Assembly (NCBI RefSeq): GCF_947503045.1 | Contig: NZ_CANNCF010000005.1 | Coordinates: 227,088 to 291,087, forward strand | Length of the DNA: 64,000 nucleotides | From: an uncultured Tateyamaria sp. | Lineage (GTDB): Bacteria; Pseudomonadota; Alphaproteobacteria; Rhodobacterales; Rhodobacteraceae | Direction: 5' to 3' | Shown here: positions 55,475 through 63,963 of the stretch, one piece after another | How positions within the stretch are numbered: the first letter of the stretch is position 1 | How the letters are laid out: the number at the start of each line of letters is the position of its first letter | Notes under the pieces: generated by a model | Databases searched by the model: none | What the model was told of the DNA's origin: nothing | Seen by the model: only the letters and a program-made list of their open reading frames with translations | Translations under genes and position numbers: made by a program

Positions 55475-57103
55475 TCAGCGGAGACGTGGCCGAGTGGTCG
55501 AAGGCGCTCCCCTGCTAAGGGAGTAGGCGAGGAATCGTCTCGAGGGTTCGAATCCCTTCGTCTCCGCCATTTCACACATTGCGCTGTGATTGCCCCCTAA
55601 CATTTTGAACGGCATAGAGATTTGGGGTGTTCGAAACCCCTGATCCCGGCAATACGCCAAACGCTCAGCAAATGTCAGTTTCAGCACAGTTCTTTTGTCC
55701 TCAATTCGGTCAGAAGCCCAGAGTTTCCAAGGGCTTGCCAAAAATGCCATCGCGTGTTCGAACATTTCGTCGAACGAGCGTTTTGGTTTAGGCGCACGGG
55801 CCAGTTTTTCAGCCAATATCCGCTTCTGATCTTCCAGAGATTCGATCTTTTGCTCAAAGGCTCGCAACACGGTGTCACTTGTGGTTTTGAGAATGCGATC
55901 CACCAACTCGTGGATTTGTTCGTCGATCTGCGTCAACTCACGCTTTGCGGCGTTATGTGAGGAAGTGGCGCGCGCCTCGTGTTGCCTCCAAGCTTTCTTG
56001 AGCATCGCACAGGCGAGATCACGCATTCTGGGTGCAGGCTCGACCGCGTGGAGTAGCTTTTCAAATGCACCCTCCACTTCGTCCCGTCGAATGGATTTGC
56101 GGTAGCTGTCGCAGCCCTTGTTAAAGCACATGTAGTACGGGTGTTTCTTACCCGACTTACTTTTCGACCAGCAGGAGGTCAGTGGTTTTTCGCAGTCGCC
56201 ACAGGTCACAAAACCTCTCAATGGAAAGTCTTCGCTGATGTCTTTGCGGGCAGGCGCGCGCGCACCATCTGCAATGCGCTTTTGGATCGCCGAGTATTGA
56301 TCATAACTGATTAGGCCCTCATGGCGGCCTTTGAGCATGCGAATGCCCCAGTTGGGGATGTCGATATAACCCGCATAGATGGGGCGTGTCAGAAGCCGTA
56401 TGACTTCTTCATAGCGCACTTCGCCGCGCTTGTTCTTCGGGAATTTAGGCTCGCTTTCCAGATAGCGCTTCACTTCGCTTTGCGTTTCAAAGTGACCAAC
56501 AGCAAACCCGGAGAGCGCAGTGCGGATAATCCTTGCCATGGGGTCTTTAGGGACAAGCACCTTCCCATGAGTCGGCAACTTATTGAACTGATAACCCGGA
56601 GGCGGCGGAAAGCACCAATACCCATTTGACGCACGCGCACGCATGCGGTTTCGTGTTTGTTCACCATTATGTTGCCTCTGGTGCTGGCTCACAGAGGCAA
56701 GCAGGTTTTCGATGAGTATAGAATGTGCGTCCTCGCCAAACTGCACTGACGGGCTTTCCAGCTTGCCGCCTACAGATTTCAGAGCACGTCGCAATGCCCA
56801 GTGGCTTTCGATGTCCCGAGAGAAGCGGCTGATGTCATCAATGATAACGGCAACGGCAGTGTCTTGTTGTTCAACGAATGCCAATAGGCGGTTGAAGGAT
56901 GGGCGATGCAATTTGCCTCCCGAAACGGCCCTGTCGGGGAACACCTCGAGAATGTCATACCCTAAGCGTTTGGCATGTTCGCGGCATCTGGTCTCCTGAC
57001 TGTCGAGGCCATGCCCTTCCTTGAGTTGGCGCTTGGAGGATACGCGACAGTAAATAACTGCTTTCGTGATCTGGGTTTGGTCCTTTTCGTCTATCACGCT
57101 CAT
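55475..57103 (-). CDS. Large serine recombinase (integrase of the island)
   Basis: This 542-aa site-specific recombinase has an N-terminal catalytic resolvase domain (about 14-165; YCRVSSKRQ with nucleophile Ser about 22), a Recombinase domain (about 195-305), a zinc-ribbon (CGDC...C..GC, about 325-360) and a coiled coil (about 395-460). GGAGG lies 7 nt before ATG 57103; the frame is open to 57241. The last 31 codons read antisense through the tRNA-Ser, so the C-terminal residues come from host tRNA sequence. It likely integrates and excises this island. Confidence 0.88.
   Translation of the reverse strand: MSVIDEKDQTQITKAVIYCRVSSKRQLKEGHGLDSQETRCREHAKRLGYDILEVFPDRAVSGGKLHRPSFNRLLAFVEQQDTAVAVIIDDISRFSRDIESHWALRRALKSVGGKLESPSVQFGEDAHSILIENLLASVSQHQRQHNGEQTRNRMRARASNGYWCFPPPPGYQFNKLPTHGKVLVPKDPMARIIRTALSGFAVGHFETQSEVKRYLESEPKFPKNKRGEVRYEEVIRLLTRPIYAGYIDIPNWGIRMLKGRHEGLISYDQYSAIQKRIADGARAPARKDISEDFPLRGFVTCGDCEKPLTSCWSKSKSGKKHPYYMCFNKGCDSYRKSIRRDEVEGAFEKLLHAVEPAPRMRDLACAMLKKAWRQHEARATSSHNAAKRELTQIDEQIHELVDRILKTTSDTVLRAFEQKIESLEDQKRILAEKLARAPKPKRSFDEMFEHAMAFLASPWKLWASDRIEDKRTVLKLTFAERLAYCRDQGFRTPQISMPFKMLGGNHSAMCEMAETKGFEPSRRFLAYSLSRGAPSTTRPRLR
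55480..55569 (+). tRNA. tRNA-Ser (anticodon GCT)
   Basis: A 90-nt class II tRNA with acceptor arms GGAGACG / CGTCTCC, a D-stem, anticodon loop CTGCTAA in a CTCCC/GGGAG stem, a long variable arm and the T-loop GGGTTCGAATCCC. CCA is encoded at 55567-55569. It reads AGC/AGU serine codons. The recombinase ORF on the other strand runs through its whole length, so it is probably the integration site of the adjoining island. Confidence 0.96.
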
Positions 57104-57360
57104 TCTGCGGCCTCCTTGAATCTGTTTTTGAGTTTGATCCCTTTGTCTATGTCGTCTGGGTCCAGCAGAACGGCATTGATTGCCTGGCTGGCAGTGTCTG
57201 CCCCAAAGCCCAATGCTGCAAATTGTACCATGATGGACCATAGCAGCGCCAAAAATTCCTCTTGTTGATCCACTGGAATTTCTGAGCCGTCGAGGTAGTG
57301 CGCGAACTCCGCAAAATCGTTCTGCGCTGTATTCGTTACTTCAATATCTTTCGTCGTCAC
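57100..57360 (-). CDS. Small hypothetical protein coupled to the recombinase
   Basis: This 86-aa acidic protein, unrecognised, overlaps the recombinase start by 4 bp (ATGA) and starts with GTG at 57360. It is helix-rich, with LDPDDIDKGIKLKNRFKEA at the C-terminus. The coupling suggests a helper or directionality role for the recombinase, which is inference only. Confidence 0.6.
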   Translation of the reverse strand: MTTKDIEVTNTAQNDFAEFAHYLDGSEIPVDQQEEFLALLWSIMVQFAALGFGADTASQAINAVLLDPDDIDKGIKLKNRFKEAAE

Positions 57361-57482
57361 ATCTTCCTACTTTCGTGTCTTAAATGTTCATGTTTTTCCT
57401 TTCGGTTTATGATTGCCCTTGCGAGAACAAAAATAGAACATTGAGCCACATTTTGAACTCTGTCAAGGACAATCTCTGGTTG

Positions 57483-57815
57483 TTATCGATCTCTATGAGC
57501 TTGCTGATCCCGATCATTGCGCTGCGCATTTTGCCGTGCTGCCAACTCCTCCATGCGTTCTTCGCGGGACGGACCATTTTGCCCGACCTCGCGCTGCAAT
57601 TGACCTGTGCGCGAATATGACGCGCGGGCCAGTTCAGCCAGACGCAAAAGATCGCCCTTATTGAACCCGTTCGTATCGCGGACTTTGCCTTCCGCATCGC
57701 GATATGTCTTTGAAAATGTCGTTGTGAAGAACGGGCCTTTTTCGCCCGTGTTTTCCCAGATGGAAGCTTTGATGTTCCCGTCGCGCAGTGTGTCCGTAGG
57801 TGGCGTGTTGCCCAT
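57483..57815 (-). CDS. Hypothetical island protein
   Basis: This 110-aa protein has an N-terminal beta-rich part with GNIKASIWENTGEKGPFFTTTFSKTYRD (about 9-36, first 20 residues diagnostic), which resembles small proteins found beside plasmid and phage replication or single-strand binding genes, and a polar Arg/Gln/Asp-rich C-terminus (about 75-110). ATG 57815 is preferred over 57851. Function unknown. Confidence 0.6.
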   Translation of the reverse strand: MGNTPPTDTLRDGNIKASIWENTGEKGPFFTTTFSKTYRDAEGKVRDTNGFNKGDLLRLAELARASYSRTGQLQREVGQNGPSREERMEELAARQNAQRNDRDQQAHRDR

Positions 57816-58017
57816 GCTAAAAATCCTTTTCAAAAGGTTGGAGGAAGGCACACGAAGGACCCGTGCACCCCTATGAATGCACAGCCCATGTCAGGGCGAG
57901 AGCGTTGCCAAACTGTGTCTGGCACTGCTAATTTACTGAATTTTGGCTGTGTCGAAAACGTATCGCAAAGCGTCGGAAATGGGAAATGACATTAATCGTG
58001 CGTTTTATTTCGGTTTG
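57816..58017. other. Short intergenic region in the island
   Basis: About 200 bp without a supported gene, between the hypothetical island protein and parE; A+T-rich. Confidence 0.3.
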
Positions 58018-58311
58018 TCACAATGGGCTATCAATCCAGTCTTCGCTGTGGTGCCGGACGCGCAAGACAAGAATGCCATCTTCGTCATCCTTGTAGACGA
58101 TCAAATGGCTTTCGTAGCGGTAGACACGGACTGGTGGATCAATTTCTGAGCGCAGCGGCGCTAGCTTTGGTGATTGCGACAGGCGCTCGAAAGCCCGCTC
58201 CAAACCAGACAAGTAGGCCCGGCGCTGTTGCAATCCCCAGGTCTTTTGCGTGTATTCGCCAATACTCGTGATATCGCGCACAGCTTTCTTGCTGACTTTG
58301 TAACCGCTCAC
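58018..58311 (-). CDS. parE: ParE/RelE-superfamily toxin
   Basis: This 97-aa toxin has the ParE fold pattern: SKKAVRDITSIGEYTQKTWG (about 7-26), then RRAYLSGLERAFERLSQSPKLAPLR and the C-terminal YRYESHLIVYKDDEDGILVLRVRH. ParE poisons DNA gyrase in characterised systems. The GTG start overlaps the antitoxin stop (GTGA), the classic antitoxin-first order. Confidence 0.88.
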   Translation of the reverse strand: MSGYKVSKKAVRDITSIGEYTQKTWGLQQRRAYLSGLERAFERLSQSPKLAPLRSEIDPPVRVYRYESHLIVYKDDEDGILVLRVRHHSEDWIDSPL

Positions 58312-58544
58312 AGACCCTCATCAAGTTGGCGTTGCAGGGTGTCCATGGTGAAGCCTTCGGCGATTCCGCTTTCAAGGGCCTCGTCTACAAGCCGTTGCAT
58401 GGCTGTAATCTTAGCATTGCGATCCTGATCTTTACGGATGAGATCGCGTACATAGTCGCTTGCGTTGCTGTAGCGACCGCCTTGCGTCTGGGTTTCGACC
58501 CACTCTTTCATCGGGTCCGGGAGGGATACGTTCATCGTGGCCAT
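58308..58544 (-). CDS. parD: ParD-type antitoxin
   Basis: This 78-aa ribbon-helix-helix protein begins MATMNVSLPDPMKEWVETQT, followed by GGRYSNASDYVRDLIRKDQ, the ParD signature, and a C-terminal toxin-binding helix. AGGAG lies 7 nt before ATG 58544; the frame is open to 58583. It should repress its own operon and neutralise ParE. Confidence 0.9.
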   Translation of the reverse strand: MATMNVSLPDPMKEWVETQTQGGRYSNASDYVRDLIRKDQDRNAKITAMQRLVDEALESGIAEGFTMDTLQRQLDEGL

Positions 58545-58757
58545 CGTCATACTCCTTTCTCCTATTTTGGCATATATTGGCAAATATTGTCAAACATGCC
58601 CATGCGCAAGACTATACCCGCAACTTATGGTTAACGATTGTTTAAGCATCATTCGGTATAATTTTGATCAATGGATACAATATATTGTAAGAAGGTTGAT
58701 TTGAGATGGGAGGCTAAAGGGCGCATCGATAGCGCTGCGCATGCTGGCATTCGCAGC

Positions 58758-58777
58758 GTCGGGGTGATCACCCCGAC
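58758..58777. promoter_or_regulatory. Perfect 20-bp palindrome upstream of an island gene
   Basis: GTCGGGGTGATCACCCCGAC reads the same on both strands without a spacer. It is centred 34 bp before the ATG at 58802, so it is an operator candidate or a recombination site. Confidence 0.5.
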
Positions 58778-58801
58778 CGACCTTTCCAAGAGAGGTACGG
58801 C

Positions 58802-59521
58802 ATGAGCGATGAGGACATAGAAAGTCGTATCAAACGGGATCGACAAGCTTTCGACGATCTCCAAAACGAAATAGCTGGACGCGATACAGGCCGCATACAA
58901 CGTTTCGGAATTTCTGCCGCCCGCGACTCTGACGCCAAGCAGGCCGCCAAAAAAGAAAGGGCATATCGTGATGCACTGCACCGTTTGCTGATGACGGACC
59001 CAGAGTATCGCAAGCTCCACGAAGACTTAGGCACGGCCTTGAGCGACGCGGAAACAACAGCCGATACAGAAATCACCCGTATGGAAAACCAATTGGCTCA
59101 AGCAGAGGCTGAACTTGATGACATGCGGGCAAGCGCGCCCAAGATCGACGGCAAGGCCATCTTCAGTGCAAAAGATGGCCGTGTAATCGACGAGAATGGC
59201 AATGAAGTCGTCGGACTACTGGCAGATGACATCGTATGGCCGCCCAATGCAGTCAGCGCGGATGACTATCTCACCGCCAAAAGCGCCGCAGAGGACACGC
59301 GGGTGGCGCTAGATACGTGGCGTGGATACCGTCAAGACACACTTGGCGACATGCGCGATAGCTATGAGGATGGCGACATCCCGATGACCAAAGACGAAAT
59401 GCGGGATGCCCTAGAGCAAATCAAAACAACCAAACCTACAAATGTGGTGGAGCCTGACAGAGGTGTCGACTCAGCTTCCTTCACCAATGATACTTCACCA
59501 ACCGCATTCCCTCAACTCTAG
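58802..59521 (+). CDS. Coiled-coil hypothetical protein of the island
   Basis: This 239-aa hydrophilic, acidic protein is mostly helical. Coiled-coil-like segments cover about 1-30 and 65-115; a small beta part (GKAIFSAKDGRVIDENGNEV, about 116-135) follows, then a helical region and a disordered C-terminus. It has no Cys and no signal peptide. GAGAGG precedes the ATG. I do not recognise it. Confidence 0.65.
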   Translation: MSDEDIESRIKRDRQAFDDLQNEIAGRDTGRIQRFGISAARDSDAKQAAKKERAYRDALHRLLMTDPEYRKLHEDLGTALSDAETTADTEITRMENQLAQAEAELDDMRASAPKIDGKAIFSAKDGRVIDENGNEVVGLLADDIVWPPNAVSADDYLTAKSAAEDTRVALDTWRGYRQDTLGDMRDSYEDGDIPMTKDEMRDALEQIKTTKPTNVVEPDRGVDSASFTNDTSPTAFPQL

Positions 59522-59526
59522 CGCCC

Positions 59527-59871
59527 TCAAAAAGACCCGCAGTCGGACTCCATTGTCACGACGAGTACAGAACTAGGGTGGAAGTCTGGGAATTGCCGGA
59601 TGTTCTCTAGTATTCCTTTTAGCCCCACATCACTGATGCCGCCGTTCTCGGCAAAGAAGCTCTTCCCCAAACATTCAGATAGCTCAGGCTTCACACGAGC
59701 AGCGATGGACCCGGCCATTACTAGCTGAGTTTGCAAATAGTTGGCCTGTCGCTCTGCATCCCATTCGAGAAACGCAGCTCCGGTGAGGCCATCAGCATAT
59801 GAAATCTGTGGACAACACAGCGCTGCAAGCAAGCTCAGCTTTGCTGCTCCACCTCGAAATGTTCCAATCAA
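59527..59871 (-). CDS. Small exported hypothetical protein
   Basis: This 114-aa protein has a probable Sec signal (about 1-26, cleavage near ISYA-D) and two Cys in the mature part (about 92 in ECLGK and 111 in DCGSF by rough count) that could form a disulfide. It starts with TTG at 59871. Mature sequence is reminiscent of small periplasmic island proteins; function unknown. It is convergent with the coiled-coil gene. Confidence 0.5.
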   Translation of the reverse strand: MIGTFRGGAAKLSLLAALCCPQISYADGLTGAAFLEWDAERQANYLQTQLVMAGSIAARVKPELSECLGKSFFAENGGISDVGLKGILENIRQFPDFHPSSVLVVTMESDCGSF

Positions 59872-59889
59872 AACCGAGGGTTATTGACT

Positions 59890-60033
59890 ATGAACGATAG
59901 GAGCGAAATGATGAAAATTCGACTAACGCAAGGCCTTGTTTTCTGGGGCTTTCAAGATGTGATGAAAGATGAGGAGGCCGAAAATGGTGTACTGGCAAAA
60001 CCCCTCGTTTTTGCCAGAGGAGAAGTGCCATGA
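59890..60033 (+). CDS. Short open frame coupled to the resolvase
   Basis: This 47-codon frame starts ATG at 59890, encodes MNDRSEMMKIRLTQGLVFWG plus 27 more residues, and its TGA overlaps the resolvase ATG (ATGA at 60030-60033). It contains the resolvase's GAGGAG. It could be a leader peptide or a small protein; evidence is limited to the overlap. Confidence 0.35.
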   Translation: MNDRSEMMKIRLTQGLVFWGFQDVMKDEEAENGVLAKPLVFARGEVP

Positions 60034-60665
60034 TCCGACGAGAAAACTTCCTCATGGGACCAATTCAAGACCTTGCACCCACGGCACGGCTTGTTGGCTA
60101 CGCACGCGTGTCCACTGAAGACCAAAAACTCGACATGCAGCTTGATTGCCTCAAAGCTGCGGGTTGCGACAAGGTTTTCTACGATCACGGGATTTCCGGC
60201 GGAAAGGCCGATAGGCCAGGACTGGAAGAAGCACTTAATCACGTCATCGAAGGCGACATGCTTATTGTCTACAAGCTCGACAGATTGGGCCGCTCTGTGC
60301 TTCACCTAGCTGATCTACTGGCCCGCCTTGACAACCAAGACGTACAGTTTTGGTCGCTTACAGAAGGCATCAACACTGCTACATCTGGCGGCAAGCTTAT
60401 CTACCATATCTTCGCTGCCGTGGCTGAATTCCACCGCGACTTGATCCGTGAAAACACGCGCAATGGCTTACGCGCTGCCCGTGAGCGTGGATCAAGGGTT
60501 GGCAGACCGAGGCTTATGTCGATTGAGGACATAGTGAAAGCGCATCGTTGGATGCAGCAAGAAGGACAAGCCGCCAGTCAGATTGCCAAACGTTTTCATG
60601 TGTCTGAGAGCACTCTTTACAGGAGTGTGCGACGCTTATCTCTCGACTGCTTCAATCCGCTTTAG
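60030..60665 (+). CDS. Small serine resolvase/invertase (Tn3/Pin-type)
   Basis: This 211-aa recombinase has a catalytic domain (about 20-155; YARVSTEDQ with Ser about 28, GISGGKADRPGLEEAL, YKLDRLGRSVLHL) and a C-terminal HTH (about 160-205, GRPRLM.., ASQIAKRFHVSESTLYRSVRR). It resembles transposon resolvases and DNA invertases. Together with the large serine recombinase it shows the mobile nature of the region. GAGGAG is 7 nt before ATG 60030. Confidence 0.9.
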   Translation: MIRRENFLMGPIQDLAPTARLVGYARVSTEDQKLDMQLDCLKAAGCDKVFYDHGISGGKADRPGLEEALNHVIEGDMLIVYKLDRLGRSVLHLADLLARLDNQDVQFWSLTEGINTATSGGKLIYHIFAAVAEFHRDLIRENTRNGLRAARERGSRVGRPRLMSIEDIVKAHRWMQQEGQAASQIAKRFHVSESTLYRSVRRLSLDCFNPL

Positions 60666-61409
60666 TTCGAAGAAACTAGTAATTTGAAGGGATTCGACTC
60701 GATCACACTTAAATTGTTCTGCTTCCGAGAAAGAAATGGTGTGGGCATATAGTATCCGCATCCAAATCGGACTACTTTATACAAAATCCAAATTCTTCAC
60801 AATCACAATCACAATCACAATCACAATCACAATCACAAAGCACAAACTCTGACACACGACCAGGAAAATGACTAATTTTTTGATTTTGCTTGCAAATTTT
60901 TCGATGCGTTTACCAACTAACGTTGGACGACCGGGGCCTGAAAGTTTTCTGGATTGAGCCGAATATCGATTTGAAAAACAGCACTCATGGCCTGTTGAAT
61001 TGCAATGGGTACGGACATGGATCGCAAGTAGAGAACCGAAATTTAGACATTTTTGAGCATACTCGTACGGCCAGTCAAGCAGACTTATTCCACTGTACTA
61101 TGTCAAAGTTGGTTTGGTTTTTTAGGCGAAGTAGAGGAAACCTAGTCGGGGCGACAGAGTTCCACAGAAACCGCGCGCAATACGCGGCTGGGACGACTCG
61201 ATCAAGAACTGGGGATGGATTAATGCTTTTTCTGAGGAGACCTCGAAGCGGCGGCAAGAACATTGACCCAAGGCCGATTGCATCCCTGGAATTCAAGCAA
61301 ACTGGAAAGAGGAGTTTTGGCAGAGTAGCGTAGTATTGACACTTGTGCGTGTATTGTGCTCCGGTCCAATGGAAGAATTGGAAAAATTATTAATTTTCGG
61401 AGACGTAGG
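60666..61409. other. A+T-rich non-coding stretch
   Basis: This 744-bp stretch holds the (TCACAA)7 repeat and an open frame (60890-61333, 147 codons) with poor coding character: no ribosome-binding site, no recognisable domain and atypical composition. It may include decayed mobile DNA and the promoter of the exported protein gene at 61410. Confidence 0.4.
60797..60838 (+). repeat. (TCACAA)7 hexanucleotide microsatellite
   Basis: Seven perfect tandem copies of TCACAA span 42 bp in a non-coding, A+T-rich gap, 130 bp after the resolvase gene. Such tracts can change copy number by slippage. Confidence 0.9.
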
Positions 61410-62459
61410 ATGAAGCTGTTCGCTGCCATGTTCTTGATTTCATACCCAATAACCGCTTTCGCAACATGCGATGTGTCCATGCTGCCGAGCAACAATGGAA
61501 TCGACAAAAACGGAATCTACTATTCAACTAGTGGAAGAGAACGAGACGCGGTTCGCGTGCGCCTGCTTGATATGAATGGACCAGGTGGCGATGGAACTGA
61601 ATTGACCATGGCCGAAGGCGAAAATCTGGCATACTCTTCAAAGGGTAGGCTTTTCATTCGAACAGGCGTAGGAAGTGAGCCATGGTTGAACCTGACGGTG
61701 CCGCGTGCCGGTGAAGAAGCAGTTTCAATAACCACGCAGACGAGATCAGTCTCACATCACGAACCGGCCTTTGTATCGTTATATCGCGCGCGCGTTCCAG
61801 CGACTGCTTGTTTCGTCATAGATGGTGAACAGACTTTTATTGAGGCTGACGGTATCAATCACCGTTTTGTATCTGAGGGCGACTTCGCATTGTTTCATGC
61901 TTTGCCGATAAATCGGCAATCAAACGAAACATTGAAGAAGTATCATTTTGAATTTTCAAGGAAAAATGCATCCGAATGCATAAAAACTAGAGAGGTATTT
62001 GCTCGTCGCGATGGTAAACGGGTCCTTGTGACAAGCGAGATTTACAACACGTTTCCTCGGGAGGGCGTTCCGCCGAGGCTGCTTGCAAGGGTCCTATCAG
62101 AAGCAAGTGAGGGCTTTGCTGGCATTATCATAGGTTCACCAGCATACGCTCGAACTCAGCCTACAGAAATTCCTCTCGATCAGCCGTTCGCCAATGCGGA
62201 GGTGTCCAGCTTGATGTCGTCACTACACTACATAAACGGCCAAGAAGAACAGTGTATCGGTATGCCAGTTCCGATTCCCACTGGTCGAGAAGCGAGCGCG
62301 GTGCAGGTTTTCTTTGGCGGGGACGATGCGCATCGCCGAAAAGCTGAGCAACTCGCCTCAACCGGCGAATTTTCGCCGACACTCAGCGAAATGGTTGTCA
62401 AAAAGGTTGTAGATAATGTAACTGCCGGCTTCATTCGACTGCGCTGGGGCGTCGAGTAA
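61410..62459 (+). CDS. Exported hypothetical protein of the island
   Basis: This 349-aa protein has a Sec signal (MKLFAAMFLISYPITAFA), a mature N-terminal Cys (TCDVSML), mostly beta-rich sequence, and a C-terminal helix (SEMVVKKVVDNVTAGF). GGAGACGTAGG precedes ATG 61410. I do not recognise a domain. The next gene, a membrane protein, starts 7 bp after its stop, so the two likely form an operon. Confidence 0.65.
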   Translation: MKLFAAMFLISYPITAFATCDVSMLPSNNGIDKNGIYYSTSGRERDAVRVRLLDMNGPGGDGTELTMAEGENLAYSSKGRLFIRTGVGSEPWLNLTVPRAGEEAVSITTQTRSVSHHEPAFVSLYRARVPATACFVIDGEQTFIEADGINHRFVSEGDFALFHALPINRQSNETLKKYHFEFSRKNASECIKTREVFARRDGKRVLVTSEIYNTFPREGVPPRLLARVLSEASEGFAGIIIGSPAYARTQPTEIPLDQPFANAEVSSLMSSLHYINGQEEQCIGMPVPIPTGREASAVQVFFGGDDAHRRKAEQLASTGEFSPTLSEMVVKKVVDNVTAGFIRLRWGVE

Positions 62460-62466
62460 GTTTATC

Positions 62467-63120
62467 ATGTTTACTAAAGAAGCGCAAAACGTGGCAGAGT
62501 CATTTCCCAGCTTTGTCAAGCTTTTGATTGCGACGAGGAATCCAATGCTAGCAGACCCACAGGCAAACACCGCGCCCGAGCGTTGGGAGACGGTGACAAA
62601 GGCAATATGGTTCGTTGTACCCTTTCATTTTTTGACCTTTTTGGGCCAAGGAGGAGACGGAGCGCTTGACGTATCGACTCTAGTTTTGGTCGGAATTGGT
62701 TCCCTCCTTGCGCTAATGTGGATAGGCACCCTAATTGGTGTAGTGCCTGTCCGAATGAATATGGAGTACGAGGTGAGAGCCAAGCACTGGGTGACAGCGC
62801 TAGTCTCCACCTGGTTCTTTAGCGTTCTCGCTGCCTCATTTGTTGCCTTAGTTATTTGGCTAACCGCTTCAGAAGCGTCTGGATGGCCCAACCTTCCGAA
62901 TTGGATTTTGGAACAGCTGCTCGGGGGCACTGGACCTGATCGTCTAGTACTATCTTTGTTGGCCGCGACAGCGGGTGTCATTGGCTTGATTTCTGTTTCC
63001 AGCTTGAAAAGCAACTCGCAAGCTCAATTCTTTTCCGTTCCGACGATAGTGTTTATTGTTGTGAATTGGTTGGTGTGTGCAGCACTAATGTACATATCTT
63101 CTATGCTTTTGGCACTTTAG
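62467..63120 (+). CDS. Multi-pass membrane protein of unknown function
   Basis: This 217-aa protein has about five hydrophobic helices (about 45-62, 73-95, 108-130, 155-175 and 190-214) and an N-terminal cytoplasmic segment. No family was recognised. It is co-directional with and 7 bp after the exported-protein gene, suggesting they work together at the envelope. A+T-richer codons than the core genome indicate transfer. Confidence 0.65.
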   Translation: MFTKEAQNVAESFPSFVKLLIATRNPMLADPQANTAPERWETVTKAIWFVVPFHFLTFLGQGGDGALDVSTLVLVGIGSLLALMWIGTLIGVVPVRMNMEYEVRAKHWVTALVSTWFFSVLAASFVALVIWLTASEASGWPNLPNWILEQLLGGTGPDRLVLSLLAATAGVIGLISVSSLKSNSQAQFFSVPTIVFIVVNWLVCAALMYISSMLLAL

Positions 63121-63384
63121 ACCCGGCTTTGAACGTCTTGTTGTTGATGTGAGCCCATCCGCTCTTGGAGACGTTACAGACTGAGATTTTTCTCATCAGC
63201 ATCTTGGCATGCAGCTATCTTCGCCCGCTAAGAATTGACGGATGCTGATCTTCGAGCAAACCGTAGCATTTAATGGGCTCCTTACAAGCATATGACAGTT
63301 TTGGTTGGTTGACTGGAGTCAGCCCAACACGGACGCTGCGTCTCATAAGCACCTGGCCTCGGGAAATTCAGCAACGACGGTGTG
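63121..63384. other. Intergenic region, nothing recognised
   Basis: These 264 bp lie between two convergent membrane-protein genes; no gene or clear terminator seen. Confidence 0.3.
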
Positions 63385-63885
63385 TTACGGGCGACTTAAT
63401 ATCTTTGCTAGCGCCGCTGCAATTGAAGGATCAAGTCCCCCGTCTTCATCCTTTATGATGCCGTCCGGTGTCGGTCTGAATAGGGCTGCCAAGACAATTG
63501 CTTCGTTTTCGCCGGAGACAGAACGATCTTGCGACATGGCAGCAAATGACTTCGCAAAAGCGGTTTTTTCCTCTGCATCTAGGCAGAGATGTCGCTCGCT
63601 AAGAAACATTCTGTATTGGAGGCGAACTGCCCACAGAAGTACGGAAAACGTAACCAAAATGCTGGCAACCAAAATTGGACCTTCATAGCTGAACCCGAGC
63701 TCGCAACGCTCCATGTTGTTTTCGGTTACGCAAATCTGCCTTGAAAACGCGTCCGCAATCCTGCGACCATACTGCACCGCTGTTGCAATTGCAGATAACA
63801 CTGTAACACCGCCAAGTATAATGAACGCCCAAAGAAAACGCATTGATCTTTTGTTGTGTGTATCGGCCCTTTGTCCCCAGAGCAC
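63385..63885 (-). pseudogene. Membrane protein, apparently 5'-truncated by an IS element
   Basis: The open frame gives 166 aa from a GTG at 63885: two membrane helices (about 16-38 and 72-92) and a C-terminal soluble domain (AALFRPTPDGIIKDEDGG..) that resembles the end of DUF6161-type membrane proteins. The frame continues upstream without a stop to 63963 (about 26 more sensible codons, including QSDYQAHIKQDAPVVLWGQR), where it meets the stop codon of an IS3-type transposase. I therefore infer that an insertion removed its N-terminal part. Whether the remnant is expressed is unknown. Confidence 0.55.
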
Positions 63886-63963
63886 GACAGGGGCATCTTG
63901 TTTGATGTGTGCCTGGTAGTCAGACTGGACCTGTCGCGCTTTCGTGCCGCCCCAAGTGCTCGT

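Noticed and set aside
60797..60838. (TCACAA)n tract as a CRISPR or iteron array
   Set aside because: No spacers and too short a unit for replication iterons; no rep gene nearby.
60890..61333. 147-codon open frame in the island
   Set aside because: No ribosome-binding site, odd composition and no recognisable motif; treated as non-coding.
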